Part shown: in pieces, positions 26,199 to 35,347 of the stretch
Numbering within the stretch: position 1 is the stretch's first letter
Layout: every line of letters starts with the position of its first letter
Assembly: GCA_002337125.1 (NCBI GenBank)
Contig: DDFJ01000003.1
Span: forward strand, 290,732-354,731
DNA: 64,000 nt
DNA from: Chitinophagaceae bacterium UBA1931
Lineage (GTDB): Bacteria; Bacteroidota; Bacteroidia; Chitinophagales; Chitinophagaceae
Direction: 5' to 3'
Program-made: the position numbers and the translations under genes
Notes under the pieces: generated by a model
Seen by the model: only the letters and a program-made list of their open reading frames with translations
Database searches by the model: none
What the model was told of the DNA's origin: nothing

Positions 26199-28195
26199 TT
26201 GCTCACCACATCATACAGCGTCTTTATCTTAATCGCCGGAATTTCTTTTGCAGAGAAATACCTGCTCTTCAGGTGCAGCATTTTTTTCTCACCGGCTTTC
26301 AGATCAAAGTAATTATCAGTTACATCAAAATAACTTCCTGCTTTATACAGGTACACATACTTTGCATCCACATTGCTGGTAATGCTGAACATATTTTCTC
26401 CTTCAGCTTTTATAGTAATTGTTGGCTTTTGTAATTTCAGATCAATGGGTCGTACTTTATCACGCTCAGGCATTACATCATCCCTGTACGCTTCCTTCAC
26501 ACCAAACCATGCAGCTTTTGGTTCACGGTTATAATCAGTAATACTCCAGCTTGCAACAGGCCAGCAATCATTCAACTGCCATAACAAGGTTCCCATGTTA
26601 TAGGGTGCTTTGCTGCGGTGAATGGCAATTGCATTTTTAAAGCAGTAATACTGTAAGCACTGCGTGAGATACGTGTAATCTTCCAGCGAAAGTTGTTTAA
26701 CTTTTGCTGAATCAAGAAAATAACGGTGTAAGTATTTCTGCAACCTGTCGAAACCAATACCTGCTTTCTGATGTTGCTTCAACACATCCGAAATCATAAA
26801 GCGGTCTTCAGGCAATGTAAATTTTTCGATACTTGAAGTATTGGGCATTGCCTGCATTCCGTATTCGCTAACAAACCTTCCGGTTTTCTTTTCAAACACT
26901 TCCACATCTTCCAGTCCCCACCATAAACCCCAGTAGTGACTATCACCTTCTGTTATACTTTCTTTGTGTCCCCAGCCATGCATCGGCGATGTGCTTACGT
27001 AAGGTCTGCTGCCATCATATTGTTTTACCCATGCAGCAATGCTGTCACGGAACAAACGTGTATAATCGTTCCACATTTGTACAGAATCCTGTCCGTGTAC
27101 ATTGAATTGTTTTTGCCAGCCCCAGTTAAACCATGCTTCATCAATTTCATTATTACCACTCCACAACACAATGCATTTATGCCTGCGCAAACGCTGCACC
27201 TGGTATTTGATTTCTTCACGCACATTATTAAAGAATGCTTCATCATGCGGAACCATTGCACCTGCAAACATGAAATCCTGCCAGATGTAAATACCCATTT
27301 CATCACACAAATCATAAAACGCATCATCTTCATAAATACCACCACCCCAAACACGCAGCATATTCATGTTGGCATCTTTTGCCAGCTGTAATACCTTCCT
27401 GTAATCATTTTTATTTAAACGGGTCACAAACATATCACTCGGGATATAGTTTGCACCTTTCATATAAACAGGCTTGCCGTCAATTTTAAAATAAAATGTT
27501 TTACCGTCTTTATCTGCTTCCTGCACCAGCTCAACTTTTACCGGTGGTACATATTTTTTCTCTGCAGGTTTCTGATCATACGATTCGAGATAAATATTTT
27601 TCCAGATACCGGATGTAATAAAAATCGGACCCCAGTCCCAACCAAAATGATATTGTGCTTTGCGCACATATGCTCTCGGATTATCAGGAATAACCAATGG
27701 CAGTTCAGCTTTTGCCATTGAATCAACTTTATTTTTTGCAGATGCAAAATGAATGATGAGCTGATTGGTTGGTTTCAGCAAATGCTTTACATCCACTTTC
27801 CATTGACGGAACATATTGTTGGCCGACAAAATCAACTGACCATTGAGATAAACATCAGCATAAGTATCCAATCCATCAAAAACCAGTTCAACATTCTTCT
27901 TACTTAATACAGCTGCATTAACGGTGAAACTTGTTTTATAATTCCAGTCAAGCTTATCAATCCATTGCAGTTTTACTTCGTTATCCCTGTAATATGGATC
28001 AGGGATCAGTTTGTTATTCAGTAAATCAGTATGTACAGTACCCGGCACCTGTGCAGGATACCACTTTGCAGTTCCCTGCTGGTTAAACTGCCAGCCTTTT
28101 GTAAGAAGTGTTTTTTGCACCTGTGCCTGTAAATTAACTGCAGCAAAAAGTAATAATGCCGATGTCGTAATCTTAAATAACCTGAGCGTTCCCAT
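26195..28195 (-). CDS. GH2 beta-mannosidase-like enzyme lacking two internal Ig-like domains
   Basis: The protein has about 666 residues from the ATG at 28195 (MGTLRLFKITTSALLLF signal peptide; an ATG at 28216 overlaps the upstream gene). The N-terminal sugar-binding domain (to about 210) and TIM barrel are of the beta-mannosidase type: FGWDWGPIF, LRVWGGGIYE, LWSGNNEIDEAWFNWGW (acid/base Glu357), RFVSEYGMQAMP (nucleophile Glu451) and WQLNDCWPVASW. Family members are normally about 830-870 residues. Here the Ig-like domain between sugar-binding domain and barrel, and the one after the barrel, are each replaced by a short charged linker (about 212-228 and 576-592). The last beta-domain (KPTITIK...YFDLKAGE) is kept. 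Role: hydrolysis of the core Man-beta-1,4-GlcNAc. Confidence 0.9.
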   Translation of the reverse strand: MGTLRLFKITTSALLLFAAVNLQAQVQKTLLTKGWQFNQQGTAKWYPAQVPGTVHTDLLNNKLIPDPYYRDNEVKLQWIDKLDWNYKTSFTVNAAVLSKKNVELVFDGLDTYADVYLNGQLILSANNMFRQWKVDVKHLLKPTNQLIIHFASAKNKVDSMAKAELPLVIPDNPRAYVRKAQYHFGWDWGPIFITSGIWKNIYLESYDQKPAEKKYVPPVKVELVQEADKDGKTFYFKIDGKPVYMKGANYIPSDMFVTRLNKNDYRKVLQLAKDANMNMLRVWGGGIYEDDAFYDLCDEMGIYIWQDFMFAGAMVPHDEAFFNNVREEIKYQVQRLRRHKCIVLWSGNNEIDEAWFNWGWQKQFNVHGQDSVQMWNDYTRLFRDSIAAWVKQYDGSRPYVSTSPMHGWGHKESITEGDSHYWGLWWGLEDVEVFEKKTGRFVSEYGMQAMPNTSSIEKFTLPEDRFMISDVLKQHQKAGIGFDRLQKYLHRYFLDSAKVKQLSLEDYTYLTQCLQYYCFKNAIAIHRSKAPYNMGTLLWQLNDCWPVASWSITDYNREPKAAWFGVKEAYRDDVMPERDKVRPIDLKLQKPTITIKAEGENMFSITSNVDAKYVYLYKAGSYFDVTDNYFDLKAGEKKMLHLKSRYFSAKEIPAIKIKTLYDVVSK

Positions 28196-28205
28196 AACGT
28201 ATATT

Positions 28206-29753
28206 TTATTCAGCATAAAGATAAAGACCCATTTCTGCTAAAAATGGCTCCAGCCTGGAAGATAAAATCTGTAACCGCACACGATCAGTTGACACTTTTT
28301 CAAACTGCAGCAAACGCTTGTATCCAACAGTTGTTCCTTCTACTGCTTTTTTCCATTCAGTTCCTGTCCAGTATTCGAGAATAAATTTTTCAATGCGCTG
28401 GCCTTTGCGGATATTTTCCTGCAATGCCAGTACGTTGAAAGTTTGTTTGTCCTTGAGTTTTATTTCAACTGTATTCTGTTGCAACGGAATTGTTGTGGCA
28501 TCATTTCCATCAATCAATGCCTGCAATGGTTTACCTTTTATTGTTCCACCTTTGAGGAAGTTCTGTTTAAAAATAGTTGTACGTACTGCTTGCCATTCCA
28601 GTAAATGCTTTACATCATTTTCCTTCAGCAAACCTCTTTTATCAGGAGGAATGTTTAACAGCAGCACACCATTGCGTCCAACTGAATGAAAATAAATTTC
28701 AGTAAGTTCTTTTGCTGATTTTACTTTACCATCTTCTGCTTCATGATAAAACCAACCTGGCCTGATAGATACATCTGTTTCTGCAGGATACCAAACCAAC
28801 CCCTTTGCATGAATAATTTTATCACGGCTGCCAAGATCATTACCCATCATATCGCCTAATGGTTTGAATGCAATTTCTTTTTGTGAGTTGCCGGCAATTT
28901 TTGCGGGGTCAAGATTATTCGCAGGTACAACGCTCCATTCTGTTTCCCGTCCATGACCAGACTCTGTACCAACCCAACGAACATCAGGGCCCATGATGGC
29001 GATAGTTGCAGTGGGCTGCAGTTTACGGATCAGTTTATACCAGCGTTCAAAATCATACACCTGCTTTTTCCCATTAGGTCCTTCACCGTTAGCACCATCA
29101 AACCAAACTTCATCAATACGACCATATTGTGTAAGCAGTTCTGTCAGTTGATTTACGAAGTAATCATTGTATGCATCCGTGCCGTATACAGAAGAGTTTC
29201 TGTCCCATGGTGAGAGATAAACACCAAAACCTATTCCCTGTTTCTTACATGCTTCCGCAACTTCTTTCACCACATCGCCTTTTCCGTTTTTCCATGGGCT
29301 GCTTTTCACCGAATGATTGGTGTACTTACTTGGCCACAAACAAAAACCATCATGATGTTTTGCTGTTAAGATGACTTGTTTAATACCAGCTTTTTTTACT
29401 GTAGTTATCCATTGATTGGCATCAAAGTTTGTTGGATTAAATAACTGTGGATCTTCATTACCCTGTCCCCATTCCCTGTTTGTAAATGTGTTGATGCCAA
29501 AATGAAAGAAAGCTGTTAACTCCAGTTGCTGCCAGCGCAATTGCCGTGCTGATGGAACTACATTCGCAGCTTTGCTGATGATTGCCGCTTCCGTATCATT
29601 GCTGTCGATGATGACATAATTCTTCTGTGCAGAAGCAGAAAAAACATTCAGGAATAAAAGAATACCCGCAGCAAGGGGATAAATAAAAACAGAGCAAACA
29701 TAACCGCTCATTTTCTCACTGTTACGTTTGCTCTTAAAATTAAAATAGTTCAT
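28206..29753 (-). CDS. GH29 alpha-L-fucosidase (paralogue 4), probable alpha-1,3/4 subfamily
   Basis: The protein has about 515 residues. The start at 29753 gives a positively charged n-region (MNYFNFKSKRN) before the hydrophobic core; an alternative ATG lies at 29711. Motifs are LELTAFFHFGINTF, AKHHDGFCLWPS and the nucleophile in DEVWFDGANG (about Asp219 from this start). The FFHFG / EVWFDGANG wording is typical of the GH29-B-like alpha-1,3/1,4-fucosidases, which require a branched Lewis-type substrate. The subfamily call is moderate. The C-terminal part (about 385-515) is a discoidin-like domain (VEIKLKDKQTFNVLALQENIRKG). A LacI-type site is 48 bp upstream. Confidence 0.91.
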   Translation of the reverse strand: MNYFNFKSKRNSEKMSGYVCSVFIYPLAAGILLFLNVFSASAQKNYVIIDSNDTEAAIISKAANVVPSARQLRWQQLELTAFFHFGINTFTNREWGQGNEDPQLFNPTNFDANQWITTVKKAGIKQVILTAKHHDGFCLWPSKYTNHSVKSSPWKNGKGDVVKEVAEACKKQGIGFGVYLSPWDRNSSVYGTDAYNDYFVNQLTELLTQYGRIDEVWFDGANGEGPNGKKQVYDFERWYKLIRKLQPTATIAIMGPDVRWVGTESGHGRETEWSVVPANNLDPAKIAGNSQKEIAFKPLGDMMGNDLGSRDKIIHAKGLVWYPAETDVSIRPGWFYHEAEDGKVKSAKELTEIYFHSVGRNGVLLLNIPPDKRGLLKENDVKHLLEWQAVRTTIFKQNFLKGGTIKGKPLQALIDGNDATTIPLQQNTVEIKLKDKQTFNVLALQENIRKGQRIEKFILEYWTGTEWKKAVEGTTVGYKRLLQFEKVSTDRVRLQILSSRLEPFLAEMGLYLYAE

Positions 29754-29800
29754 TAGTGAATGTTTTACCTGCAAAGCAAGTTTGTTTCCTTATCAAATAA

Positions 29801-29820
29801 CAGAACAACCGATTGCGCAA
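29801..29820. promoter_or_regulatory. Candidate LacI-type operator (site B)
   Basis: CAGAACAACCGATTGCGCAA reads TTGCGCAATCGGTTGTTCTG on the minus strand. The left half matches TTGCGCAA and the right half matches the CGGTTGTTC of the site at 45258. It lies upstream of GH29 paralogue 4. Confidence 0.5.
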
Positions 29821-29854
29821 TACAGGGTTTGATGAAACCTTAACAAAACATCAA

Positions 29855-32101
29855 TTACCGCACAATAATTTCATCAATAAATACCCATGATTTATTGCCA
29901 TGATAATTATGCCATGCCGGTAATTCTTTTGTTCCTGTTACATTGAACCTGATAAATCTTGCTGTCTTATTATTCGGATCAAATAAAAAATCTTTTATTT
30001 CCTGTGGTGCCTGGTGGTTGCTGTCAACAGACTGCACTCCGCATGAAGTGAAATTTATTCCATCACTGCTGATGAAGCATTCAATCTTCGCCGGAAGAAC
30101 AATCCACGACTTGGTGCTTTGCAATGCACTGATGCCGATTTGTTTGATGGCTGATTCTTTTTCAAGATCAAGTGTTAACACAACATCTTTTCCTTCCCAT
30201 CCCAGCCAGTTAATTTTATAATCATCAGTTCCCCTTACTCCATTGGTGAGCATACTGAAACCTGTGCCGGTGTATTGCTCAGCTGGAGCAACAGAACCCG
30301 TTACTTTTTTCTGAAATGCAAGATTACCTTCCACCTGCACATCAATAAAGCGCAAGGTGCTGTGGTAAAAAATATCGGCTGTTAAACCATTTTCATTCAG
30401 CTCAACAATATTGTTCTGCTTGCAGACAGTATTAAAATCTTCGAGCAACTGTTTGCGTTCCGGTTTCAGAATGTATTTGCCATTTTCAATTTTATACCAG
30501 CCGTTTTCACCAAACATTTGCGTTTTAGCAATTTCCATATCCGCATATTGCACAGGTAACCTGGCAATTTTTACACGCTGTAATATTTCCGGTTCATCTT
30601 TTACAGCAGCTTCTGCCTGGTCGAACAGTTTGTAATATTGGGCAAGTAATGCAGGCGATAAAAAAGTCTTGGCATTCCAGACTGGTGATCCGTAAATGTC
30701 AAGACGTTGTTTGGATTTTGCTGCCTCGTTATGCAGCAATGTGAAATAGGATTTTAAAAACGGGGCTGCCTGTTTGTAATAACCTTTCATGAAATCATCA
30801 ATGATGGCATTAGCATCGGCATTGGGGTTCCATAGTAATTTACTCAGGAGATAAGCTTTCAGCTCGGCAAACTCAGCACCTTGGGTGATATTGCATTGCT
30901 GAAATTGTGCCCGTACTCCATATTTATTAAAAAACTGAATGTTTGGCTGTAATGTATGAAACAACGGGAAAGGACAGAGATAATTGGTGAACTGAATTTC
31001 ATAATCCCACAGCATAATGTTGCTGCTGATTTTACTCCACTCTTTGATATCGTTTACAAATGAAACACTTGTCGAATCATTTTCGATTGGTAAACTGCGG
31101 TTTAGTTCAATAGTGCAAAGTGTAATCATTACATTCTTTGCAGGTTTTGTATGTGAAGGAGCTTTTCGTGTGTATTGATACGCAAGTGTGGTGATGATTT
31201 TATCAGGAAACAATGCTGCAACTTTATTCACAAACTGAATAACTGAACCCGTTGGTCCACCATCCACGTCATCATTCTTTTTACATTCACTGCACTGGCA
31301 GTAATCATAATTATCATTCTGGCTTACACTCCAGTATTTGATATTGGGATGAGCAAGCATATCTTCTTTCAAGCGCTTCACTGCAATTTCAAATACTGCC
31401 GGATTAGATAAACATAATTGTCCGTAATGAATACGCTTGCCGTTTACCAGCGAAAAATATTCAGGATGCGTTTGAAAATATTCTGATGAAGGGACCAGTC
31501 TGTTGAATGTGTGTACATAATATCCTCTCCATGCACCATCATTCCATTTATCAGCAATGGTATGAAGCTTGCGCCAGTTTTTGTATTGTTCGTTGTAAGG
31601 AAAATTTCCGTTTACAACACGAATGATATTGTATGGAACCTGTTTATCATTAATAACTCCAACTGCAATTGTTTTCTTTACAGGAACATACTCCGCATCC
31701 GGAGAAAATTTTCTGCAGCCAAGATAATCTTCAAGAAATGAAACTACGCCGTTCATCACTCCTTTTCCATAGCCGCCTGTAATAATGAGTTTTCCGTTTA
31801 ATGTGCTGATGTGGTAGCCATCTTCTTCCAGGTTATTTTTTTCTTTATATCGATTGGTATTGCCAATAATAATTTCTTTTGCCTGCGGTTTTATTTCATC
31901 ATTAATTACAGGAAGTAAAGCACCCGATATACGGGAAAGATATTCCTGCATAACCTGTGCTGCTTGCTTTTCTGTTTCGGTAGCAGCTTCGGGAATTACA
32001 ATAGAGTAATTGCTTTTACCATTTAATACCAGCTGTATTTTATTCTGGGCAATTGCCTGAATAATTACAAGTTGAAATATGAGTATAAACAAATATTTCA
32101 T
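29855..32101 (-). CDS. DUF4838 protein, GH163-like endo-beta-N-acetylglucosaminidase candidate
   Basis: This 748-residue secreted protein has a signal peptide to about 19. An alpha-glucuronidase-N-like domain follows (about 22-140, EYLSRISGALLPVI and IIIGNTNRY). Next is a DUF4838 barrel (about 160-480) with YWSVSQNDNYDYCQCSEC, a Cys-rich turn, and MLWDYEIQFTNYLCPFP. Last is a discoidin-like domain (about 600-748) ending SWVFIDEIIVR. The founding characterised DUF4838 protein, Bacteroides thetaiotaomicron BT1044, is an endo-beta-N-acetylglucosaminidase on complex N-glycans (GH163). The enzyme set around this gene fits that job. The family placement is by motif and architecture only, so activity remains a prediction. 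Confidence 0.72.
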   Translation of the reverse strand: MKYLFILIFQLVIIQAIAQNKIQLVLNGKSNYSIVIPEAATETEKQAAQVMQEYLSRISGALLPVINDEIKPQAKEIIIGNTNRYKEKNNLEEDGYHISTLNGKLIITGGYGKGVMNGVVSFLEDYLGCRKFSPDAEYVPVKKTIAVGVINDKQVPYNIIRVVNGNFPYNEQYKNWRKLHTIADKWNDGAWRGYYVHTFNRLVPSSEYFQTHPEYFSLVNGKRIHYGQLCLSNPAVFEIAVKRLKEDMLAHPNIKYWSVSQNDNYDYCQCSECKKNDDVDGGPTGSVIQFVNKVAALFPDKIITTLAYQYTRKAPSHTKPAKNVMITLCTIELNRSLPIENDSTSVSFVNDIKEWSKISSNIMLWDYEIQFTNYLCPFPLFHTLQPNIQFFNKYGVRAQFQQCNITQGAEFAELKAYLLSKLLWNPNADANAIIDDFMKGYYKQAAPFLKSYFTLLHNEAAKSKQRLDIYGSPVWNAKTFLSPALLAQYYKLFDQAEAAVKDEPEILQRVKIARLPVQYADMEIAKTQMFGENGWYKIENGKYILKPERKQLLEDFNTVCKQNNIVELNENGLTADIFYHSTLRFIDVQVEGNLAFQKKVTGSVAPAEQYTGTGFSMLTNGVRGTDDYKINWLGWEGKDVVLTLDLEKESAIKQIGISALQSTKSWIVLPAKIECFISSDGINFTSCGVQSVDSNHQAPQEIKDFLFDPNNKTARFIRFNVTGTKELPAWHNYHGNKSWVFIDEIIVR

Positions 32102-32163
32102 ACAATTTATTTTAAGCGATGAACAATCATTAATAATTCTTCAGCCGTAGTATACATTCTGCC

Positions 32164-33618
32164 TTACTCCACAACCTTCAGTACCCACACATAATTTGTT
32201 ACTGCTTTTAAATTTGCAGGAACTGTAATTTCAGTTGCATCAGCAGTTGATACCCATTTCAGTTTTTGTGTACTGCCAAGCATGGTTACTTTAGCACCCT
32301 TCTTTAACTGAAGTTCCTTCAATGCAACTTTTGCAGTTGGGAAATCAAACAGGAAAACATATTTGGTATGACCATCCTTACTTTGTGTGAATCGTACTTT
32401 CGCACCTTCGCCAAATACTTTATACATGCGGCTGTAATAAATAGCTTCGCTGTTTACTTTCATCCATGAGCCTATTTCTTTCAAACGCTGATATGCAACA
32501 GGATCAAACTCACCTTCAGGCGATGGGCCGATGTTCAATAAATAATTTCCGCCTTTGCTTACAATATCAACCAGCTTCTTTACAATTTCATCAGCCGGTT
32601 TATAAATATCATTTGGCACATAGCTCCAGCTGTTACCCATTGTCATACAGGTTTCCCAGGGATAAGGGAGACCGTTAGCTGGAATATGCTGCTCAGGCGT
32701 AAGATAATTCTGTTGTTCACCGGGAACAGCCCTGTCAACAACAATCAGCTTGGGTTGTTTTTCTCTTGCCATTTTAGTTAAACGTGGCATATCTAAATCC
32801 TGGCTGATTGCATTAATGCTGAATTGATTTTCATTGAATGCATCGGCCACATCTTTCTTTTCTTCAGCATAGTTTTTCTTCCGAACCCAGCCACCATCAA
32901 GCCACAGAATATCTACTTTGCCATAATTACTCATCAACTCATTAATCTGTGTATATGTATAATCGACGAATTTTTTCCATTGTTGAGGATAGTGTTTTAT
33001 AGGATAGTTGACGTTACGGTCAACAGGAGGAAAACGATCCCACCAGTAATAATTACTGTGCCAGTCGGGCTTGGAGAAATAAGCCCCCACCCACATATTT
33101 TCATTTCTAAAAGCATTAAAAATTTCTTTGGTTACATCACTTTTTGGATTGGTTGAAAAAGGACAAGAAGGATCAGTAATTTTATAATCGGTTGTTTTTG
33201 TATCAAACATGCAGAAGCCATCATGATGTTTTGTTGTAAACACAACATATTTCATGCCTGCATCTTTTGCCGCCTTTGCCCATTCAGCAGGGTTGAATTT
33301 TGTTGGATTAAAGGTGGTTTTCAGGTTTTCATAATTTTTCTTGTACGTAAAATAACTGCTTACAGGATCTTTGGCCACACGTGCACCTGTCGCCCAACCT
33401 ACATCTTCAGGACACAGGCTCCAGCTTTCAACGATACCCCATTGGCTGTAAGCACCCCAGTGCATCAGCAAACCAAACTTCAGATCTTTCCATTCTTCCA
33501 GCCTGTGTTGTATAGCTGTATCAGGATCGGGAAAATATTCTTTTTCCTGTGCCTTTGTATTGATAACCGACAACACACAGAAAACAAAAATGAACTTGAT
33601 GAAATGAAGCTTGTTCAT
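32164..33618 (-). CDS. GH29 alpha-L-fucosidase (paralogue 5), secreted
   Basis: The 484-residue protein has signal peptide MNKLHFIKFIFVFCVLSVINTKAQ. Motifs are DLKFGLLMHWGAYSQWG, VVFTTKHHDGFCMFD and the nucleophile in VDILWLDGGWV (Asp241). A longer loop with WWDRFPPVDRNVNYP follows the barrel's fourth strand and distinguishes it from the other copies. A C-terminal beta-sandwich ends the protein. It is the first hydrolase gene after the SusCD terminator, 52 bp downstream of that hairpin. Confidence 0.92.
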   Translation of the reverse strand: MNKLHFIKFIFVFCVLSVINTKAQEKEYFPDPDTAIQHRLEEWKDLKFGLLMHWGAYSQWGIVESWSLCPEDVGWATGARVAKDPVSSYFTYKKNYENLKTTFNPTKFNPAEWAKAAKDAGMKYVVFTTKHHDGFCMFDTKTTDYKITDPSCPFSTNPKSDVTKEIFNAFRNENMWVGAYFSKPDWHSNYYWWDRFPPVDRNVNYPIKHYPQQWKKFVDYTYTQINELMSNYGKVDILWLDGGWVRKKNYAEEKKDVADAFNENQFSINAISQDLDMPRLTKMAREKQPKLIVVDRAVPGEQQNYLTPEQHIPANGLPYPWETCMTMGNSWSYVPNDIYKPADEIVKKLVDIVSKGGNYLLNIGPSPEGEFDPVAYQRLKEIGSWMKVNSEAIYYSRMYKVFGEGAKVRFTQSKDGHTKYVFLFDFPTAKVALKELQLKKGAKVTMLGSTQKLKWVSTADATEITVPANLKAVTNYVWVLKVVE

Positions 33619-33669
33619 GATTTTTATTTTAAATCGAAAAATAGATTATTCTGCTAATGACCATTATTG

Positions 33670-33694
33670 AAAAAGCCCCGCCCTAAGGCGGGGC
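33670..33694 (-). terminator. Terminator/attenuator after SusD1
   Basis: Read on the minus strand, GCCCCGCC (33687-33694) pairs with GGCGGGGC (33675-33682) across a 4-base loop, followed by TTTTT. It would end or attenuate the susC1-susD1 transcript before the hydrolase genes. Confidence 0.85.
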
Positions 33695-33725
33695 CATATT
33701 GATAAAACAAAAACTGCTGACAATT

Positions 33726-35327
33726 TTAGTTTATATCCCAGAATAACTTAGTACTAAGATTATCATTTGCCTTAACCGTATTATAGTTATCGGTATTGTA
33801 TGTACGTTCGTTGTCAGGATAGAACCATCTAACTGGCGGTAGCTTGGAAATTGCTGAACTATTATCTGTCCTGAATGTAAATGCAGGCAAATTTGTTCTG
33901 CGAACTTCAGCCCAACCTTCAAGTGGTTGCAGTACATTATAATTAATCCACTTTTGCAAAGCAATTAATTCATTTTTACGGGCTTTTGTAGCACCAGAAA
34001 CCCATTTTATATTACTTGCAGTTATATAAGCAGTTTTTTCTGACGGTGTAAGCGCAGCAACAGCTGTTTCATTATTGTCGCTGATTGAACGTATCCAAAA
34101 CAGGTAATCAATTGAAGCGCCAATACCGTTTTCATATGCAGTTTTTGCAGCTGCGTCGTTTGCAGATGTTGCTACATTATTATAATAATCAGCAATCAGT
34201 AATTGAACTTCAGCAGCTGTAATAATAATTCCTGGAAGTTTCCTGTTTCTTGTAATAGTAGACCAGTTGTAACGAGCCAACGTATCTTTATTCAGGAACA
34301 CATCCTGAGCTGTAGGATCCAATGTTGGATCTAAGCCAATATAATTGGGAGCAGCTAAAGCACCTGGTTGAAACATAACACGGATCCTTGGATCAGTATT
34401 ATTATTCATTGTATCAATCATCATCTTATTTGCTTTGTCATTGCTACCCCAGCCAATGAGACCATCACGTAAATCAGATTGTACAGGATTGTTTCCATCT
34501 GTACTATTGACTTTAATGTGAATATTATCGGCAACAGTAGTACAAACAGGATAAGATGAAGGATTACTTAAGATTGCACCAATTTCAGTGGCAGCTCTTG
34601 ATTGAAAAGCAGTTGCTCCTGAAACACGCATCAGCATTCTAATACGTAATGAGTTGCAATATTTTTTCCAGAGAGTAACATCTCCCTTATTAATAAAATC
34701 CTGCACTTTAAATACACCTTTCACTCCATCCGGAACTGTCAGGGTATTCAACTCGTCTGAAAAGCTTTTCAGATCGTCGAGCATTTTAGTATAAATAGCA
34801 TCAGCTTTATCATACTTGGCATAAGAAGCTTTATAATCGCCGCCATTTGTTGAGAGCAATCCTGCTTCAGACCAAGGAATATCACCATGAAGATCTACTA
34901 CTTTTTGTGTTTGATCGTAGAAGAAAATTGTAGCTGCTATTTTATAAATCTTTTTATCAGCTTGATCTTGTGCAGGCAAACTGTTATAGATTTTCAGGAA
35001 CTCCTTATACTGTGCAAGGAAGTTGTAATAAGATGACCAGCGGTCTCCAATTGAAGCTGCACCTGGTACATATTGTCCATCAAAATTCTTCCATGCAACC
35101 ACCTGTGTATAATGAAGGGCCGTATTCTGTAATACAACAAAATAGTTCCAATATTTATACATTGTATAATCCAAGGTTGCAGCAAGTGAGCCTGCAAACT
35201 GCTTTTCAACAGTTGCTGTATTTACCGTTGACGGGTCTGCATAATATTCTGCAAACTTGCCTTTCTTACATGCTGAGATACTGAGGCTAAGTATAATCAG
35301 CACAGCAATAAAATATTTAAATTTCAT
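33726..35327 (-). CDS. SusD-like outer-membrane lipoprotein (SusD1)
   Basis: The 533-residue glycan-binding surface lipoprotein has signal peptide MKFKYFIAVLIILSLSISAC with the lipidated Cys20. Helical SusD/RagB-type regions follow. KVVDLHGDIPWSEAGL and WAEVRRTNLPAF near the C-terminus are typical of the SusD-like_2 group. It forms the lid of the TonB-dependent transporter encoded 20 bp upstream (SusC1). The substrate is not predictable from sequence; genome context suggests N-glycan or mucin oligosaccharides. Confidence 0.92.
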   Translation of the reverse strand: MKFKYFIAVLIILSLSISACKKGKFAEYYADPSTVNTATVEKQFAGSLAATLDYTMYKYWNYFVVLQNTALHYTQVVAWKNFDGQYVPGAASIGDRWSSYYNFLAQYKEFLKIYNSLPAQDQADKKIYKIAATIFFYDQTQKVVDLHGDIPWSEAGLLSTNGGDYKASYAKYDKADAIYTKMLDDLKSFSDELNTLTVPDGVKGVFKVQDFINKGDVTLWKKYCNSLRIRMLMRVSGATAFQSRAATEIGAILSNPSSYPVCTTVADNIHIKVNSTDGNNPVQSDLRDGLIGWGSNDKANKMMIDTMNNNTDPRIRVMFQPGALAAPNYIGLDPTLDPTAQDVFLNKDTLARYNWSTITRNRKLPGIIITAAEVQLLIADYYNNVATSANDAAAKTAYENGIGASIDYLFWIRSISDNNETAVAALTPSEKTAYITASNIKWVSGATKARKNELIALQKWINYNVLQPLEGWAEVRRTNLPAFTFRTDNSSAISKLPPVRWFYPDNERTYNTDNYNTVKANDNLSTKLFWDIN

Positions 35328-35347
35328 AACTTTTTAATTTAAAACTT

